64,000 nt of DNA. Origin: an uncultured Clostridia bacterium. GTDB taxonomy: Bacteria > Bacillota > Clostridia > Oscillospirales > Acutalibacteraceae. The notes under the pieces are model-generated. The model had not been told where the DNA came from and did not search any database. It worked only from the letters and a program-made list of their open reading frames with translations. Location: NCBI GenBank assembly GCA_944380875.1, contig CALWJA010000038.1, positions 1 through 64,000 of the forward strand. The letters run 5' to 3'. Positions within the stretch are counted from its first letter, which is position 1; every line of letters begins with the position of its first letter. A program made the position numbers and the translations under genes. This document shows, in pieces, positions 36,723-45,396 of this stretch.

Positions 36723-37619
36723 TCATTCGGGATATATGGCTGCGCACAGGAATGTATCTTTATAGCTCTTCTTTAATTTTTCCGCACAGAGCATAGCTTC
36801 TTTCCCCTCTGGCGAAAACAGGCCAAACACGGCGGAACCGCTGCCGGTCATAACCGAACCGGCGGCGCCGGATTCCAGCATCATGGCTCGTATCTTCTCC
36901 ACTTCCGGTATATGCATAATCGTCTGAAAATCGTTTCCGAGGGATTTTCCCAAAGAGGAAAGGCTTTGAGATGAAAGAGCCTCCAAAACGCGGCTTGTAT
37001 ACTCTTTCCTGGGCCGCCCGGCAACATCCGCTCTTCGGAAAGCTTCTCCTGTGCTGACCCCTATTTCCGGTTTGCAGATCAAAATACGGCAGGGAGGGAT
37101 TTCTCCCAAGGGAGTTAAAATCTCGCCTGTTCCTTCTGCCAAGCATAGGCCGTTTTTCACGCAGAACGGCACGTCCGCCCCCACCTTAATCCCTATTTCC
37201 CGCAGGGTGTTTTCCGAAAGCCCTGCATTATATAGACGGTTCAAGCCCCGCAGAGCCGCGGCAGCATCCGCGCTGCCTCCCCCCATTCCCGCCTGAGAGG
37301 GAATACGTTTATGAAGACGAATACGGGCTCCTAGCGCCCCCGTCTCCCTGCAAAAAAGTTCTGCGGCCCGAAAAACGGTATTTTCCCGCCCCACAGGAAT
37401 CTCCGATTTTGTGCAGGAAAGCTGGATCCCATCCGCTTTCTGTATCTCCAATATATCACACAGATCCACGGATTGCATGACCATCCGCAGGTTATGGTAA
37501 CCGTCTTCCCGGCGGGAAAGAATATCCAGGCTCAGATTAATTTTGGCATAGGCCTTTTCCCATATACTTTCTGCCCCGTCCCAAGGGCCGGCTTCTGTCT
37601 TTTCCGTTTCCCGATACAT
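36723..37619 (-). CDS. ispE: 4-diphosphocytidyl-2-C-methylerythritol kinase
   Basis: The GHMP kinase of the MEP isoprenoid pathway. The 298 residues include AYAKINLSLDIL (about 24-35), the ATP loop PSQAGMGGGSADAAAALRGLNRLY and the C-terminal MTGSGSAVFGLF motif. The N-terminus is about 20 residues longer than usual, but the ATG at 37619 has a GGAAAGGG site at good distance. The other MEP genes are not in this window. Confidence 0.95.
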   Translation of the reverse strand: MYRETEKTEAGPWDGAESIWEKAYAKINLSLDILSRREDGYHNLRMVMQSVDLCDILEIQKADGIQLSCTKSEIPVGRENTVFRAAELFCRETGALGARIRLHKRIPSQAGMGGGSADAAAALRGLNRLYNAGLSENTLREIGIKVGADVPFCVKNGLCLAEGTGEILTPLGEIPPCRILICKPEIGVSTGEAFRRADVAGRPRKEYTSRVLEALSSQSLSSLGKSLGNDFQTIMHIPEVEKIRAMMLESGAAGSVMTGSGSAVFGLFSPEGKEAMLCAEKLKKSYKDTFLCAAIYPE

Positions 37620-37665
37620 AAAATCTTACCCTTTCCTGCTGCAAAAAAATAGCTTTTTCTCCGCT

Positions 37666-38835
37666 TTAAAGCCTGAAAAGCGGCAGCCTTCGAATATCGA
37701 TCACATGCTGGGGGCACATTTCATGGCAGCAATAGCAGCGGATACATTTCGTGTAATCAATAACCGCTTTTTTATCCTGGATATGAATTGTGTGCTGCGG
37801 GCAGCTTTCCGCGCACTTTCCGCAGCCAATGCATTCCTCCCGGCGAATCTTAGGCGCAGGAGACGCAAGGCGTGTAGCCAGGGGGCGCAAAAAGCGGGGC
37901 AGTTTTTCAATGAAATTCGTTGTTTTGGATTCAGGCTGCAAAAAATCCAGCTTCACAAATTCTTCCAGGGATTCTCCCAAAACCTGCAGCTCCTGGGCAG
38001 ACGTTGGGCAAACCCCCCGTTCCATAGCGGAACGAAGCATATAGATCTTTTTAGGCTCCATGGCGATCGCATGGGCACAAGCCACATCCACAGCAAAGGG
38101 ATTCCGCCCGGAAAGAAGCATTCCCATATGCATGGGCTTTCCTCCCGTAGGCCCGTTCCCCTCCATGGCTGTCACGCCGTCCACTATGGAAAGCACCGGC
38201 TTTACCACACAGCAAAGATCTGCCAGCATTTCCCCAAAATGGGGTTTTTCCGGATACCGGCAATGCAATTCCGGTTTCATCAAACCGGGAACACAGCCGA
38301 AAAGATTTTTTACCGCGCCGGAAAGGCCTGTCATACAATGGCTTTTCAGTTTGCAGATATCCACAACCGCATCTGCCTCCAAAATAGGCGTGATAAGAGT
38401 AAAGCCCTTGCAGCGAATCCCCTCAGGCGCCTTTCTTTCGCCGCTGGAGCAGTCATAGTTAAGGTCTATTCCATATTCCCGAGCCATTTCTGCGTAACCG
38501 GTCCCATTATAAATAGACTTCAGCGCAGCCTGGGTATACACTCCACCGGAGCTCTCCGCCACCAGCACCTGGGCTCCCAGCTCCCGGATACAGGCAGCCG
38601 CGGCTGCTGTAACCAGCGGATGGGTAACCGCAGCCGAATCCGGCTCCGCCCGCACTACCAGATTGGGCTTTATCACTACTTTCATGCCCGGACGGATACA
38701 TTCCTCCGCATGCAGCAAACGGAACTGCTCCCGGAGTGTTTCCAGAAGCAGCTCATACGAATATTTTTCTACACCATGCACACAAACCGTATTTTTGTAT
38801 TCCGCAGACGGCCATTGTGTTTCTTTTTCCTGCAC
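37666..38835 (-). CDS. DUF362 protein with two 4Fe-4S clusters
   Basis: A 389-residue protein. The N-terminal two thirds is the DUF362 domain (VVIKPNLVVRAEPDSAAVTHP, DICKLKSHCMTGLSGAVKNLFG, DGVTAMEGNGPTGG). The C-terminus carries two ferredoxin-type motifs, CIGCGKCAESCPQHTI and CIRCYCCHEMCPQHVI, for two 4Fe-4S clusters. The family is common in anaerobes, and its reaction is unknown. The start is GTG with a GGGGAA site. It lies between an aminotransferase and ispE with short gaps, possibly in one operon. Confidence 0.85.
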   Translation of the reverse strand: MQEKETQWPSAEYKNTVCVHGVEKYSYELLLETLREQFRLLHAEECIRPGMKVVIKPNLVVRAEPDSAAVTHPLVTAAAAACIRELGAQVLVAESSGGVYTQAALKSIYNGTGYAEMAREYGIDLNYDCSSGERKAPEGIRCKGFTLITPILEADAVVDICKLKSHCMTGLSGAVKNLFGCVPGLMKPELHCRYPEKPHFGEMLADLCCVVKPVLSIVDGVTAMEGNGPTGGKPMHMGMLLSGRNPFAVDVACAHAIAMEPKKIYMLRSAMERGVCPTSAQELQVLGESLEEFVKLDFLQPESKTTNFIEKLPRFLRPLATRLASPAPKIRREECIGCGKCAESCPQHTIHIQDKKAVIDYTKCIRCYCCHEMCPQHVIDIRRLPLFRL

Positions 38836-38896
38836 GAATTTGTTCCCCGCTTTCTTTGCCTGATACTCTATTTCTCAGATGTTCCCGAAAAGAGTT

Positions 38897-40066
38897 TTAA
38901 AGATTATGGATAAAGTGTTCAATTCGGGAAAGGGCTTCCGTAATATGCCGGATAGAATAAGAATAGGAAATTCTCACAAATCCTTCCCCGCAGGTGCCAA
39001 ACGCCGTTCCGGGGACAACCGCCACCTGCTCCTTATAGATCAGCTTCTCGCAGAATTCGTCGCTGGTAAGCCCCGTACTCTGAATAGAAGGAAACACATA
39101 AAAAGCTCCCTCCGGCCGGAAGCACGTGAGCCCCATACGATTCAAGGAATCCACTATAAGGCACCGGCGCATATCATACTGCTCACGCATATTTTCAATG
39201 TCGGAATCTCCATTGCGCATAGCCTCGATAGCAGCATACTGCGCTGTAGTAGGCGCGCTCATAATGGCATACTGATGCAACTTTGTCATCTGGGAAATAA
39301 TCTCTTTCGGCCCCATAGCATACCCAAGGCGCCAACCGGTCATGGCGAAGGCTTTGGAAAAGCCGTTTACTACCACTGTCCTTTCCGCCATATCCCCTAT
39401 GGCGGAAAAGCTCACATGAGAGGTTTCCCCGTAGGTAAGCTCGCTGTATATTTCATCGGAAAGCACAAAAAGGTTGTGTTTCTTAACCACTTCTGCAATT
39501 TCTTCCAAATGGCTGCGGCGCATAACAGCTCCTGTAGGATTGTTGGGGAACGGTAAGATCAGAACTTTTGTCTTAGGAGTAATCTTCTCCTCTATTTCCT
39601 CCGCTGTCAGCCGAAATTCATTTTCCGCTTTTGTCTCCAGGATAACGGGAACACCACCCGCCATTTGGGTAAGCGGCACATAACACACAAAACTTGGCTG
39701 GGGAATCAAGACTTCATCTCCGGGCTCCAGGACGGAACGCAAAAAAACATCGATAGCCTCGCTGCCGCCCACCGTTACCAAAACCTGGCTCTGCGGATCG
39801 TATTCCACTTTGTATTTCCGGCGGAACCACTTGGATATTTCCTCCCTGAGCTCCATAAATCCCCGGTTTGGAGAATACCAGGTCTTTCCGTCTTCCAAAG
39901 AGCGGATACCTTCCTGCCGAACATGCCAGGGGGTGGTAAAATCCGGTTCCCCAATGGAGAGGGAAATTACATTCTCCATTTCATTTGCTATATCAAAAAA
40001 TTTCCGAATGCCCGAAGGAGCAATAGACGTCACCTTTTGATTCAGAAACTGGCTGTAATCAATCAC
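38897..40066 (-). CDS. Class I/II pyridoxal-phosphate aminotransferase
   Basis: A 389-residue fold-type I aminotransferase. SIGEPDFTTPWHV is at the start, FPNNPTGAVM binds the cofactor region, SDEIYSELTY carries the PLP aspartate, and the Schiff-base lysine is in NGFSKAFAMTGWRLGY. It resembles the MalY/AspC/PatA-type enzymes that handle aromatic or aspartate-family amino acids; the substrate is open. The start taken is GTG 40066, eight bases after AGGAG, overlapping the lrp stop by eight bases. This makes it the second gene of an Lrp-controlled operon. Confidence 0.88.
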   Translation of the reverse strand: MIDYSQFLNQKVTSIAPSGIRKFFDIANEMENVISLSIGEPDFTTPWHVRQEGIRSLEDGKTWYSPNRGFMELREEISKWFRRKYKVEYDPQSQVLVTVGGSEAIDVFLRSVLEPGDEVLIPQPSFVCYVPLTQMAGGVPVILETKAENEFRLTAEEIEEKITPKTKVLILPFPNNPTGAVMRRSHLEEIAEVVKKHNLFVLSDEIYSELTYGETSHVSFSAIGDMAERTVVVNGFSKAFAMTGWRLGYAMGPKEIISQMTKLHQYAIMSAPTTAQYAAIEAMRNGDSDIENMREQYDMRRCLIVDSLNRMGLTCFRPEGAFYVFPSIQSTGLTSDEFCEKLIYKEQVAVVPGTAFGTCGEGFVRISYSYSIRHITEALSRIEHFIHNL

Positions 40067-40544
40067 AGAGCACACTCCTTCTCTCATCCTTCTCATTTCC
40101 GCTGTCGAGAATGATGCCTCCATCCTTATATCTTGTCAAGATAAAATGGGTGGAAGTGGAAAGGACGGAATCCAAAGTAGAAAGGCGCTTAGCTACGAAC
40201 ATAGCCACATCCTGCATACTTTTCCCATTGACACGCACAGCCAGATCAAATCCGCCCGACATCAAATATACACTTTCCACTTCTTCAAACTGCATGATTC
40301 TATCGGCAATTTCATCAAAGCCTTTGTCCCGCTTGGGGGTGACCCGCAGCTCAATCAGAGCAGACGCTCTGTTTGCGTCGGCTTTTTCCCAGTTTATAAT
40401 GGCGCCGTAGCCCCGGAGGACACCTTCTTTTTCATAGGCAGCGATAGCTTCGGCCACCTCTTTCTCCGTTTTTCCCAGCATAACAGCCAGCTGGGCGCAG
40501 CTTAGCCGCGCATTCTCACTTAACAGGCTCAGAAGTCTATCCAT
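40059..40544 (-). CDS. Lrp/AsnC family regulator
   Basis: A 161-residue regulator with an N-terminal winged helix (SCAQLAVMLGKTEKEVAEAIAAYEKEGVLRGYGA) and a C-terminal RAM/ACT-like domain (ALIELRVTPKRDKGFDEI, YLMSGGFDLAVRV) that binds amino-acid effectors. GGAGGG site at the ATG 40544. It is transcribed with the aminotransferase, and the pair is frequent in Clostridia, suggesting local control of amino-acid metabolism and autoregulation. Confidence 0.9.
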   Translation of the reverse strand: MDRLLSLLSENARLSCAQLAVMLGKTEKEVAEAIAAYEKEGVLRGYGAIINWEKADANRASALIELRVTPKRDKGFDEIADRIMQFEEVESVYLMSGGFDLAVRVNGKSMQDVAMFVAKRLSTLDSVLSTSTHFILTRYKDGGIILDSGNEKDERRSVLCD

Positions 40545-40613
40545 TATACAACGCCCTCCATAATTATGAATGTATTTCCGCCCGGTGCCGTTAGGCGCTC
40601 TCTGCGGTTTGAC

Positions 40614-40646
40614 TATAATTATAGCGGAAAGCATCCTCCATTTCAA
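40614..40646 (-). promoter_or_regulatory. Promoter of the lrp-aminotransferase operon with palindromic -10
   Basis: Minus-strand TTGAAA (40641-40646), 17 bases, TATAAT (40618-40623). The -10 is embedded in the perfect palindrome CTATAATTATAG (40614-40625), a possible site for the Lrp product. Confidence 0.65.
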
Positions 40647-40683
40647 TGCGCCAAAGGGAAAAAGCATTCTTCCTTTAAAGGCA

Positions 40684-40717
40684 AAGAAAAAGCTGTCTGT
40701 AAGAAAACAGACAGCTT
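40684..40717 (-). terminator. Terminator after the PHP gene
   Basis: AAGCTGTCTGT pairs with ACAGACAGCTT around a six-base loop, with a T-run on the minus strand. Confidence 0.8.
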
Positions 40718-40777
40718 TCCATACTTTTTTTGCAGTTTCTATACCTTCTATACCTATAACAATGCATACGGAATTTT

Positions 40778-41587
40778 TTATTCTATAGGAAGGAAATGCG
40801 GTTTCCGCCCATCGTAAACCGTAAAATATCGGAATCCGGCTCTGGAAAGCATTTCCAAGCCCATTTCAATCCCGGCTCCTACATCCATCCACCGGTGTGC
40901 ATCTGAACCGATGGTTACCAATTTGCCCCCTAGCTCTCTATATCGCTTCAAAAGCTCCATGCCGGGAGCCGCCTCCATAGCACCGTTGCGCAGATCGGAG
41001 GTATTGATTTCCAACGCTTTTCCTTTTTGAATCAGCGCCCGGAATACCTGGTCAAACCGCTCCTGATACCGTTCCTTCGGGATGGAAACCCCATCTCGCA
41101 TCTCAATATACCGCCAAGGATATGTAATATGCGCCAGTGTGTCAAAATTCCCCCATTGGATAGTGGCCATCAGCTCATCAAAATAGGCATCCAGAATAGC
41201 CGCGGCATTCTCTTCCGTATAATGCAGAAAATAAAAATCTTCCTGATTGGGGACATTGTGAACGGAACCGATCACAAAATCAAATTCCATAGAAGCTAAA
41301 AGTTCATCCGCAACCTGTTTTGCCTGGGCAGGCTGACCAAGCTCCACACCGGCAGACACATGCAAATCTCTATATATATTGTCTGCATTTCTTGCCTGCA
41401 AATAAGAATTTCTAATGGCTTTCTCATACCCTTCTTCCTGAAACAGGTTGCATTCGCAGTGATCGGTAACCGCAACTGCGTAAAGTCCCATGCGCGCGGC
41501 ATTTTCACACATAAGGACTACGGAATCCTGTGCATCCGGCGAATTGTTGCTGTGCATATGGCAATCGGAAATATATCTGAATTTCAT
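40778..41587 (-). CDS. PHP-domain phosphatase, histidinol-phosphatase family
   Basis: A 269-residue metal-dependent phosphoesterase. The PHP motifs are DCHMHSNNSPDA (about 8-19), AVTDHCE (about 39-45), the GVELGQ segment, FVIGSVHNV and GSDAHR near residue 235. It is most like HisK-type histidinol phosphatases, but no histidine genes are nearby, so another phosphate ester is possible. Single gene with its own terminator. Confidence 0.82.
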   Translation of the reverse strand: MKFRYISDCHMHSNNSPDAQDSVVLMCENAARMGLYAVAVTDHCECNLFQEEGYEKAIRNSYLQARNADNIYRDLHVSAGVELGQPAQAKQVADELLASMEFDFVIGSVHNVPNQEDFYFLHYTEENAAAILDAYFDELMATIQWGNFDTLAHITYPWRYIEMRDGVSIPKERYQERFDQVFRALIQKGKALEINTSDLRNGAMEAAPGMELLKRYRELGGKLVTIGSDAHRWMDVGAGIEMGLEMLSRAGFRYFTVYDGRKPHFLPIE

Positions 41588-41992
41588 CTGTTAGCCTGCC
41601 TTTCTCTGCCTTTTCGCTTTGGAAGCGCAAGTCCACTCCCTTAACACCAATACTCTAAACAAGAACTTTTTTACTCTTTGCTGCTGCAAATTAGACATAT
41701 CCTGATTGTTCTTATATCCGGGTATACAAAAGTACAATCAAAATCCTTTTAATATCAAACTTCTTACAATATTATACTATATCATACTTGTAAGAAAAAT
41801 CTACAGGTAGTATAAACTAGGATTTTTACGTGTAAACGCAGATTTTAAACAATTTGACAAGTCTTTTTCCCTTTGTATCTGGCCAGTTGACAATTTCCGT
41901 ATCAAAGTCCATAATAATTGATAAGAGCATTGGCTTTGCGGTGCCCACCGTGGGACCCAATGCTATTTTATTACATTCAGGGGGTTCTCGCT
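41588..41992. promoter_or_regulatory. Divergent regulatory region between the PHP and ACT genes
   Basis: This 405-base A/T-rich stretch contains no gene. It holds a 9-bp-arm inverted repeat (TTCTTACAA 41761-41769 with TTGTAAGAA 41788-41796). A plus-strand promoter TTGTAA-17-TATAAA (41788-41816) has its -35 in the right arm. A second plus-strand promoter is TTGACA-17-CATAAT (41887-41915). A leader hairpin follows at 41926-41964. On the minus strand ATTATA at 41771-41776 gives a TATAAT -10, but its -35 is poor. Confidence 0.55.
41926..41964 (+). promoter_or_regulatory. Leader hairpin upstream of the ACT gene
   Basis: AGCATTGG (41926-41933) pairs with CCAATGCT (41957-41964), enclosing a second CGGT/ACCG stem, and is followed by ATTTTATTA. 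It starts about four bases after the predicted transcription start. It may act as an attenuator or a 5' stabiliser. Confidence 0.45.
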
Positions 41993-42262
41993 ATGCGCGC
42001 TGTCATCACAGTTATAGGTAAAGATATGGTGGGCATTTTGGCCCGGGTTTCCGCTATCTGCGCAGAAAACGGCGTTAATGTGGTAGAAGTTACGCAGTCT
42101 GTTCTGCAGGAATTTTTCGCCATGATTATGATGGTGGATCTGGAGGGATCCAAAATTCCCGTAAGTGAACTTTCCGATGCGCTTTCCGCACTGGGCGAAG
42201 AGATGGGGCTGAAAATTCACGTTATGCATGAAGATATCTTCAATTCCATGCATAGGATCTAA
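41993..42262 (+). CDS. ACT domain protein (UPF0237)
   Basis: An 89-residue protein that is a single ACT domain, a fold that binds amino acids or other small effectors. The sequence RAVITVIGKDMVGILARVSAICAENGVNVVEV is typical of the GcvR-like UPF0237 family. The ATG follows an AGGGGG site. It is immediately followed by UPF0210, a pairing conserved in Bacillota and archaea, which suggests it regulates or partners that protein. Confidence 0.9.
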   Translation: MRAVITVIGKDMVGILARVSAICAENGVNVVEVTQSVLQEFFAMIMMVDLEGSKIPVSELSDALSALGEEMGLKIHVMHEDIFNSMHRI

Positions 42263-42336
42263 AACCACATCCGGGTGCAGGCGGGTCCAAGGAGGATAAT
42301 CAGCCTGCAGCTTACAAAAGCTAAGGAGTGTAAAAG

Positions 42337-43695
42337 TTGCTGAATACCAGAGATATATTGGAAACGATCAACATGATCGAAAATGAAAATCTTGATATCC
42401 GCACCATTACGATGGGAATTTCCCTGCTGGACTGCATGGACAGCGACTGTGGGAAAGCCTGTGATAAAATTTATGACAAGATCTGCCGTTATGCTGCAAA
42501 TCTGGTAAAAACAGGCGAAGACATCAGTAAGGAATACGGAATTCCCATTATTAACAAACGTATTTCCGTAACACCAATAGCCATGGTTGCAGGAGCCTGC
42601 CCTGGTGCGGATCCCATCCATTTTGCGAAAGCGCTGAATAAAGCTGCCTCTACTGTAGGCGTAAACTTTATCGGAGGATATAGTGCTCTAGTTCACAAAG
42701 GCTTCGCGCCCGGGGACTATGCCCTTATAAAGAGCATTCCGGAAGCTTTAAGCCAGACAGAATTGGTATGTTCTTCCGTAAACATTGGTACTACAAAAGC
42801 AGGTATCAATATGGATGCCGTCAAAATGATGGGGCAAGTTGTTGTAGATGTAGCGAAAGCTACAGCCGATAGAGACTGTATCGGCGCAGCCAAACTCGTA
42901 ATTTTCTGCAACGCTCCCGAAGATAACCCCTTTATGGCCGGCGCTTTTCATGGCCCCGGAGAACCGGACTGCGTTATCAACGTAGGCGTTTCCGGCCCAG
43001 GCGTAGTGCGGGCCGCTCTGCAAAAAGCAGGAGATTGTGATATCACCGCTGTGGCGGATATCATAAAACGTACCGCCTTTAAAATCACCCGTATGGGGCA
43101 GTTGGTTGCTCAGGAAGCTTCCAGAAGACTGTATGTTCCCTTCGGCATTGTAGATCTGTCTTTGGCTCCTACACCTGCTGTGGGCGACAGTGTTGCCCAT
43201 ATTCTGGAAGAAATGGGGCTTGAATGCTGCGGAGCTCATGGAACCACCGCCTGCCTGGCCCTTTTGAATGACGCCGTAAAAAAAGGCGGAGTTATGGCAT
43301 CCTCTCACGTTGGCGGCCTTTCCGGTGCCTTTATCCCCGTTACAGAAGATGCTGGCATGATCGACGCCGCCCGCTGCGGGGCCCTCTCTATCACCAAGCT
43401 GGAAGCCATGACGGCCGTTTGTTCCGTAGGTCTCGACATGATCAATATTCCCGGCGATACGCCGCCGGAAATCATTTCGGCCATTATTGCGGATGAGGCG
43501 GCAATCGGCATGGTAAACTCAAAGACAACTGCCGTCCGTGTGATCCCTGCCATCGGTAAAAAGGCAGGGGACGAACTCAGCTTTGGCGGTCTTCTGGGAG
43601 GCGGACCCGTTATGGATGTAAACCGATATTCTCCTATGAAATTTATCAACCGAGGCGGTCGCATTCCCGCTCCCATGCAAAGTCTTAAAAATTAA
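42337..43695 (+). CDS. UPF0210 (PFL/DUF711) family protein
   Basis: A 452-residue cytosolic protein of the UPF0210 family, distantly related to pyruvate formate-lyase-like folds but without the glycyl-radical loop. Conserved stretches include [51 protein letters not shown] and [10 protein letters not shown]. The function is unknown. The start is TTG (42337), seven bases after AAGGAG. Expression is probably coupled to the upstream ACT gene (74-base gap), and a strong terminator follows. Confidence 0.9.
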   Translation: MLNTRDILETINMIENENLDIRTITMGISLLDCMDSDCGKACDKIYDKICRYAANLVKTGEDISKEYGIPIINKRISVTPIAMVAGACPGADPIHFAKALNKAASTVGVNFIGGYSALVHKGFAPGDYALIKSIPEALSQTELVCSSVNIGTTKAGINMDAVKMMGQVVVDVAKATADRDCIGAAKLVIFCNAPEDNPFMAGAFHGPGEPDCVINVGVSGPGVVRAALQKAGDCDITAVADIIKRTAFKITRMGQLVAQEASRRLYVPFGIVDLSLAPTPAVGDSVAHILEEMGLECCGAHGTTACLALLNDAVKKGGVMASSHVGGLSGAFIPVTEDAGMIDAARCGALSITKLEAMTAVCSVGLDMINIPGDTPPEIISAIIADEAAIGMVNSKTTAVRVIPAIGKKAGDELSFGGLLGGGPVMDVNRYSPMKFINRGGRIPAPMQSLKN

Positions 43696-43717
43696 ATACT
43701 GTATAAATGATTATTTC

Positions 43718-43762
43718 GGCTGCAAAGGGGTACGCCTTCCTTTGCAGCCATTTATTTTTTAA
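43718..43762 (+). terminator. Terminator after UPF0210
   Basis: GGCTGCAAAGG pairs with CCTTTGCAGCC around a ten-base loop, followed by a T-rich tail. Confidence 0.88.
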
Positions 43763-43843
43763 TTTTTCGTTATTTTGCCCAAATAATCACTTTAATTTTT
43801 GTTATTTATTTATTTCGTTTGAATTTTGTTCATTTTTAACTCA

Positions 43844-43872
43844 TTGTTATTTTACAAATAAACGGATATAAT
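43844..43872 (+). promoter_or_regulatory. Promoter of the V-type ATPase operon
   Basis: TTGTTA (43844-43849), 17 bases, consensus TATAAT (43867-43872), in a very A/T-rich 200-base region. A small GGATAA/TTATCC hairpin (43894-43910) lies in the leader before the GGAGGTG site of the first gene. Confidence 0.7.
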
Positions 43873-43962
43873 TTTGATACATTCAATTTTAAAGGATAAA
43901 GGAATTATCCCTTTCCTGATAAAAATATCAAAAACTCTGTTAAGTTCCGGAGGTGTAGATAT

Positions 43963-44274
43963 ATGCAGAATATGATCAAACAAATTGTGGAAATGGATCA
44001 GAAAGCCCAACAAATTACAGAAAACGCTCAACAGGAAAAACTTAACTCAGAAAAGAAAGTTTCCGCTATGCGGGATACAATCCGAGAGGAATATCTTCAG
44101 CGGGCGAGACGGCGCATTTCTTTGAATGAGCCCCAGGAACGAGCGGCTGCCGAAGAAAAATGGAAGGAAACGCAAAATCGTCTACAAGAAATCTCCCAAC
44201 ATCTGGATACAGTGTATGCGGAAAAGGGAGATGAATGGGTAAACCTCCTGACAGACCGCATTCTGGGGAAATAA
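43963..44274 (+). CDS. V-type ATPase peripheral-stalk subunit (H/G type)
   Basis: A 103-residue, almost wholly helical, heptad-patterned protein rich in Lys, Glu and Gln. It stands first in the ATPase operon where the AhaH/NtpF-type stalk subunit is expected, and with subunit E it would form the peripheral stalk. The assignment rests on position and coiled-coil character, since these subunits conserve little sequence. GGAGGTG site. Confidence 0.7.
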   Translation: MQNMIKQIVEMDQKAQQITENAQQEKLNSEKKVSAMRDTIREEYLQRARRRISLNEPQERAAAEEKWKETQNRLQEISQHLDTVYAEKGDEWVNLLTDRILGK

Positions 44275-44321
44275 CGTTATTACCCATTCTTCTATGTTGG
44301 CTATTTTGATATGGAAAGAAG

Positions 44322-45377
44322 ATGATCCCCATGCTGGAATCAGTGGCCTCAAATGCTATTCTAGCAAAATCCCGTGCCATGTATGGCAGAAGGCTCACAA
44401 AAGAAGACTTTACCGCTCTTCTGGAATGCTCCTCCGTGGGAGAAGCGGCAGGATATCTGAAAAATAAAACAGACTATGCTTCTGTTCTCAAAAACATAAA
44501 TGAAAACAGTATACACCGGGGCCAGTTGGAAACCAAACTGAGGCAAAAGATTTTTGAGGATTATGAACGGCTTTGCAAATATGAAATTTCTATCGGAGAG
44601 CGGTTTGGAGAATACCTGATTATACGCAGCGAAATTGAGCAGATTCTGCGAAGTCTTCTGCTTCTTCAAGCAGGAACGCCTGAAGAATACTTGTTTTCTT
44701 TACCCACCTATCTGCAAAAGCATGTGCAGATTGATCTGCAGCGGTTAAGCCATATCCGAAGCTATGAGGACCTTTTGGAAGCTTTGGAGCATACACCGTA
44801 TAAAAAGATTTTGGAACCTTTTATTCCACAGGAAGGCCTTCCGCTGGATTATACATCGTTGGAAAATGCTCTTTTCTCTTATTTTTATGAAAAGGTATTC
44901 GAGGCCATCCGAAAATACAGCCGGTTGGGAACGAGAAAACGGTTAGAAGCTATTTTCCGCTCTGATATTGATATGGAAAATTTCAGCCGTATTCTCCGCC
45001 TTAAGGCCTTGCCAGGTAACAGCAAGGATTTTATTCGCAGCACACTTCTCCCCCTGGGCGGCCTCAACCAGAAAACAATTGATAAACTGTTGGACGCCCA
45101 AACACCTGAAGAAGCTGCGGAAATCATGTCCCATACGGCCAGCGGCAGGATTTTGAAGCGCATTCCCTACAACTGGCCGGATCAAATACCGGGCCGTGTC
45201 ACATACAGAACCTGTTCCCATGATATCCACTTTTCAACTCACCCCCCTGTTGTGACGTTCAGTTACCTTTTTTTACTGCGGATTGAGGTAAATGATATTA
45301 TAACAATAGTGGAAGGTATACGATACCGACTGCCCCCTGAGGAGATACGGCCGCTCCTGACGGGTATATATAAATAG
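44322..45377 (+). CDS. V-type ATPase subunit C (d-type, central-stalk cap)
   Basis: A 351-residue subunit that links the central stalk to the membrane ring. The N-terminus (AILAKSRAMYGRRLTKEDFTALLECSSVGEAAGYLKN) and the repeated helical pattern fit the AtpC/NtpC family of archaeal/bacterial V-ATPases. Two in-frame ATGs (44322 and 44331) are possible. The GGAAAG element is three and twelve bases away, neither ideal. Confidence 0.88.
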   Translation: MIPMLESVASNAILAKSRAMYGRRLTKEDFTALLECSSVGEAAGYLKNKTDYASVLKNINENSIHRGQLETKLRQKIFEDYERLCKYEISIGERFGEYLIIRSEIEQILRSLLLLQAGTPEEYLFSLPTYLQKHVQIDLQRLSHIRSYEDLLEALEHTPYKKILEPFIPQEGLPLDYTSLENALFSYFYEKVFEAIRKYSRLGTRKRLEAIFRSDIDMENFSRILRLKALPGNSKDFIRSTLLPLGGLNQKTIDKLLDAQTPEEAAEIMSHTASGRILKRIPYNWPDQIPGRVTYRTCSHDIHFSTHPPVVTFSYLFLLRIEVNDIITIVEGIRYRLPPEEIRPLLTGIYK

Positions 45378-45396
45378 CAAATGAGGAGGTGTTTAT

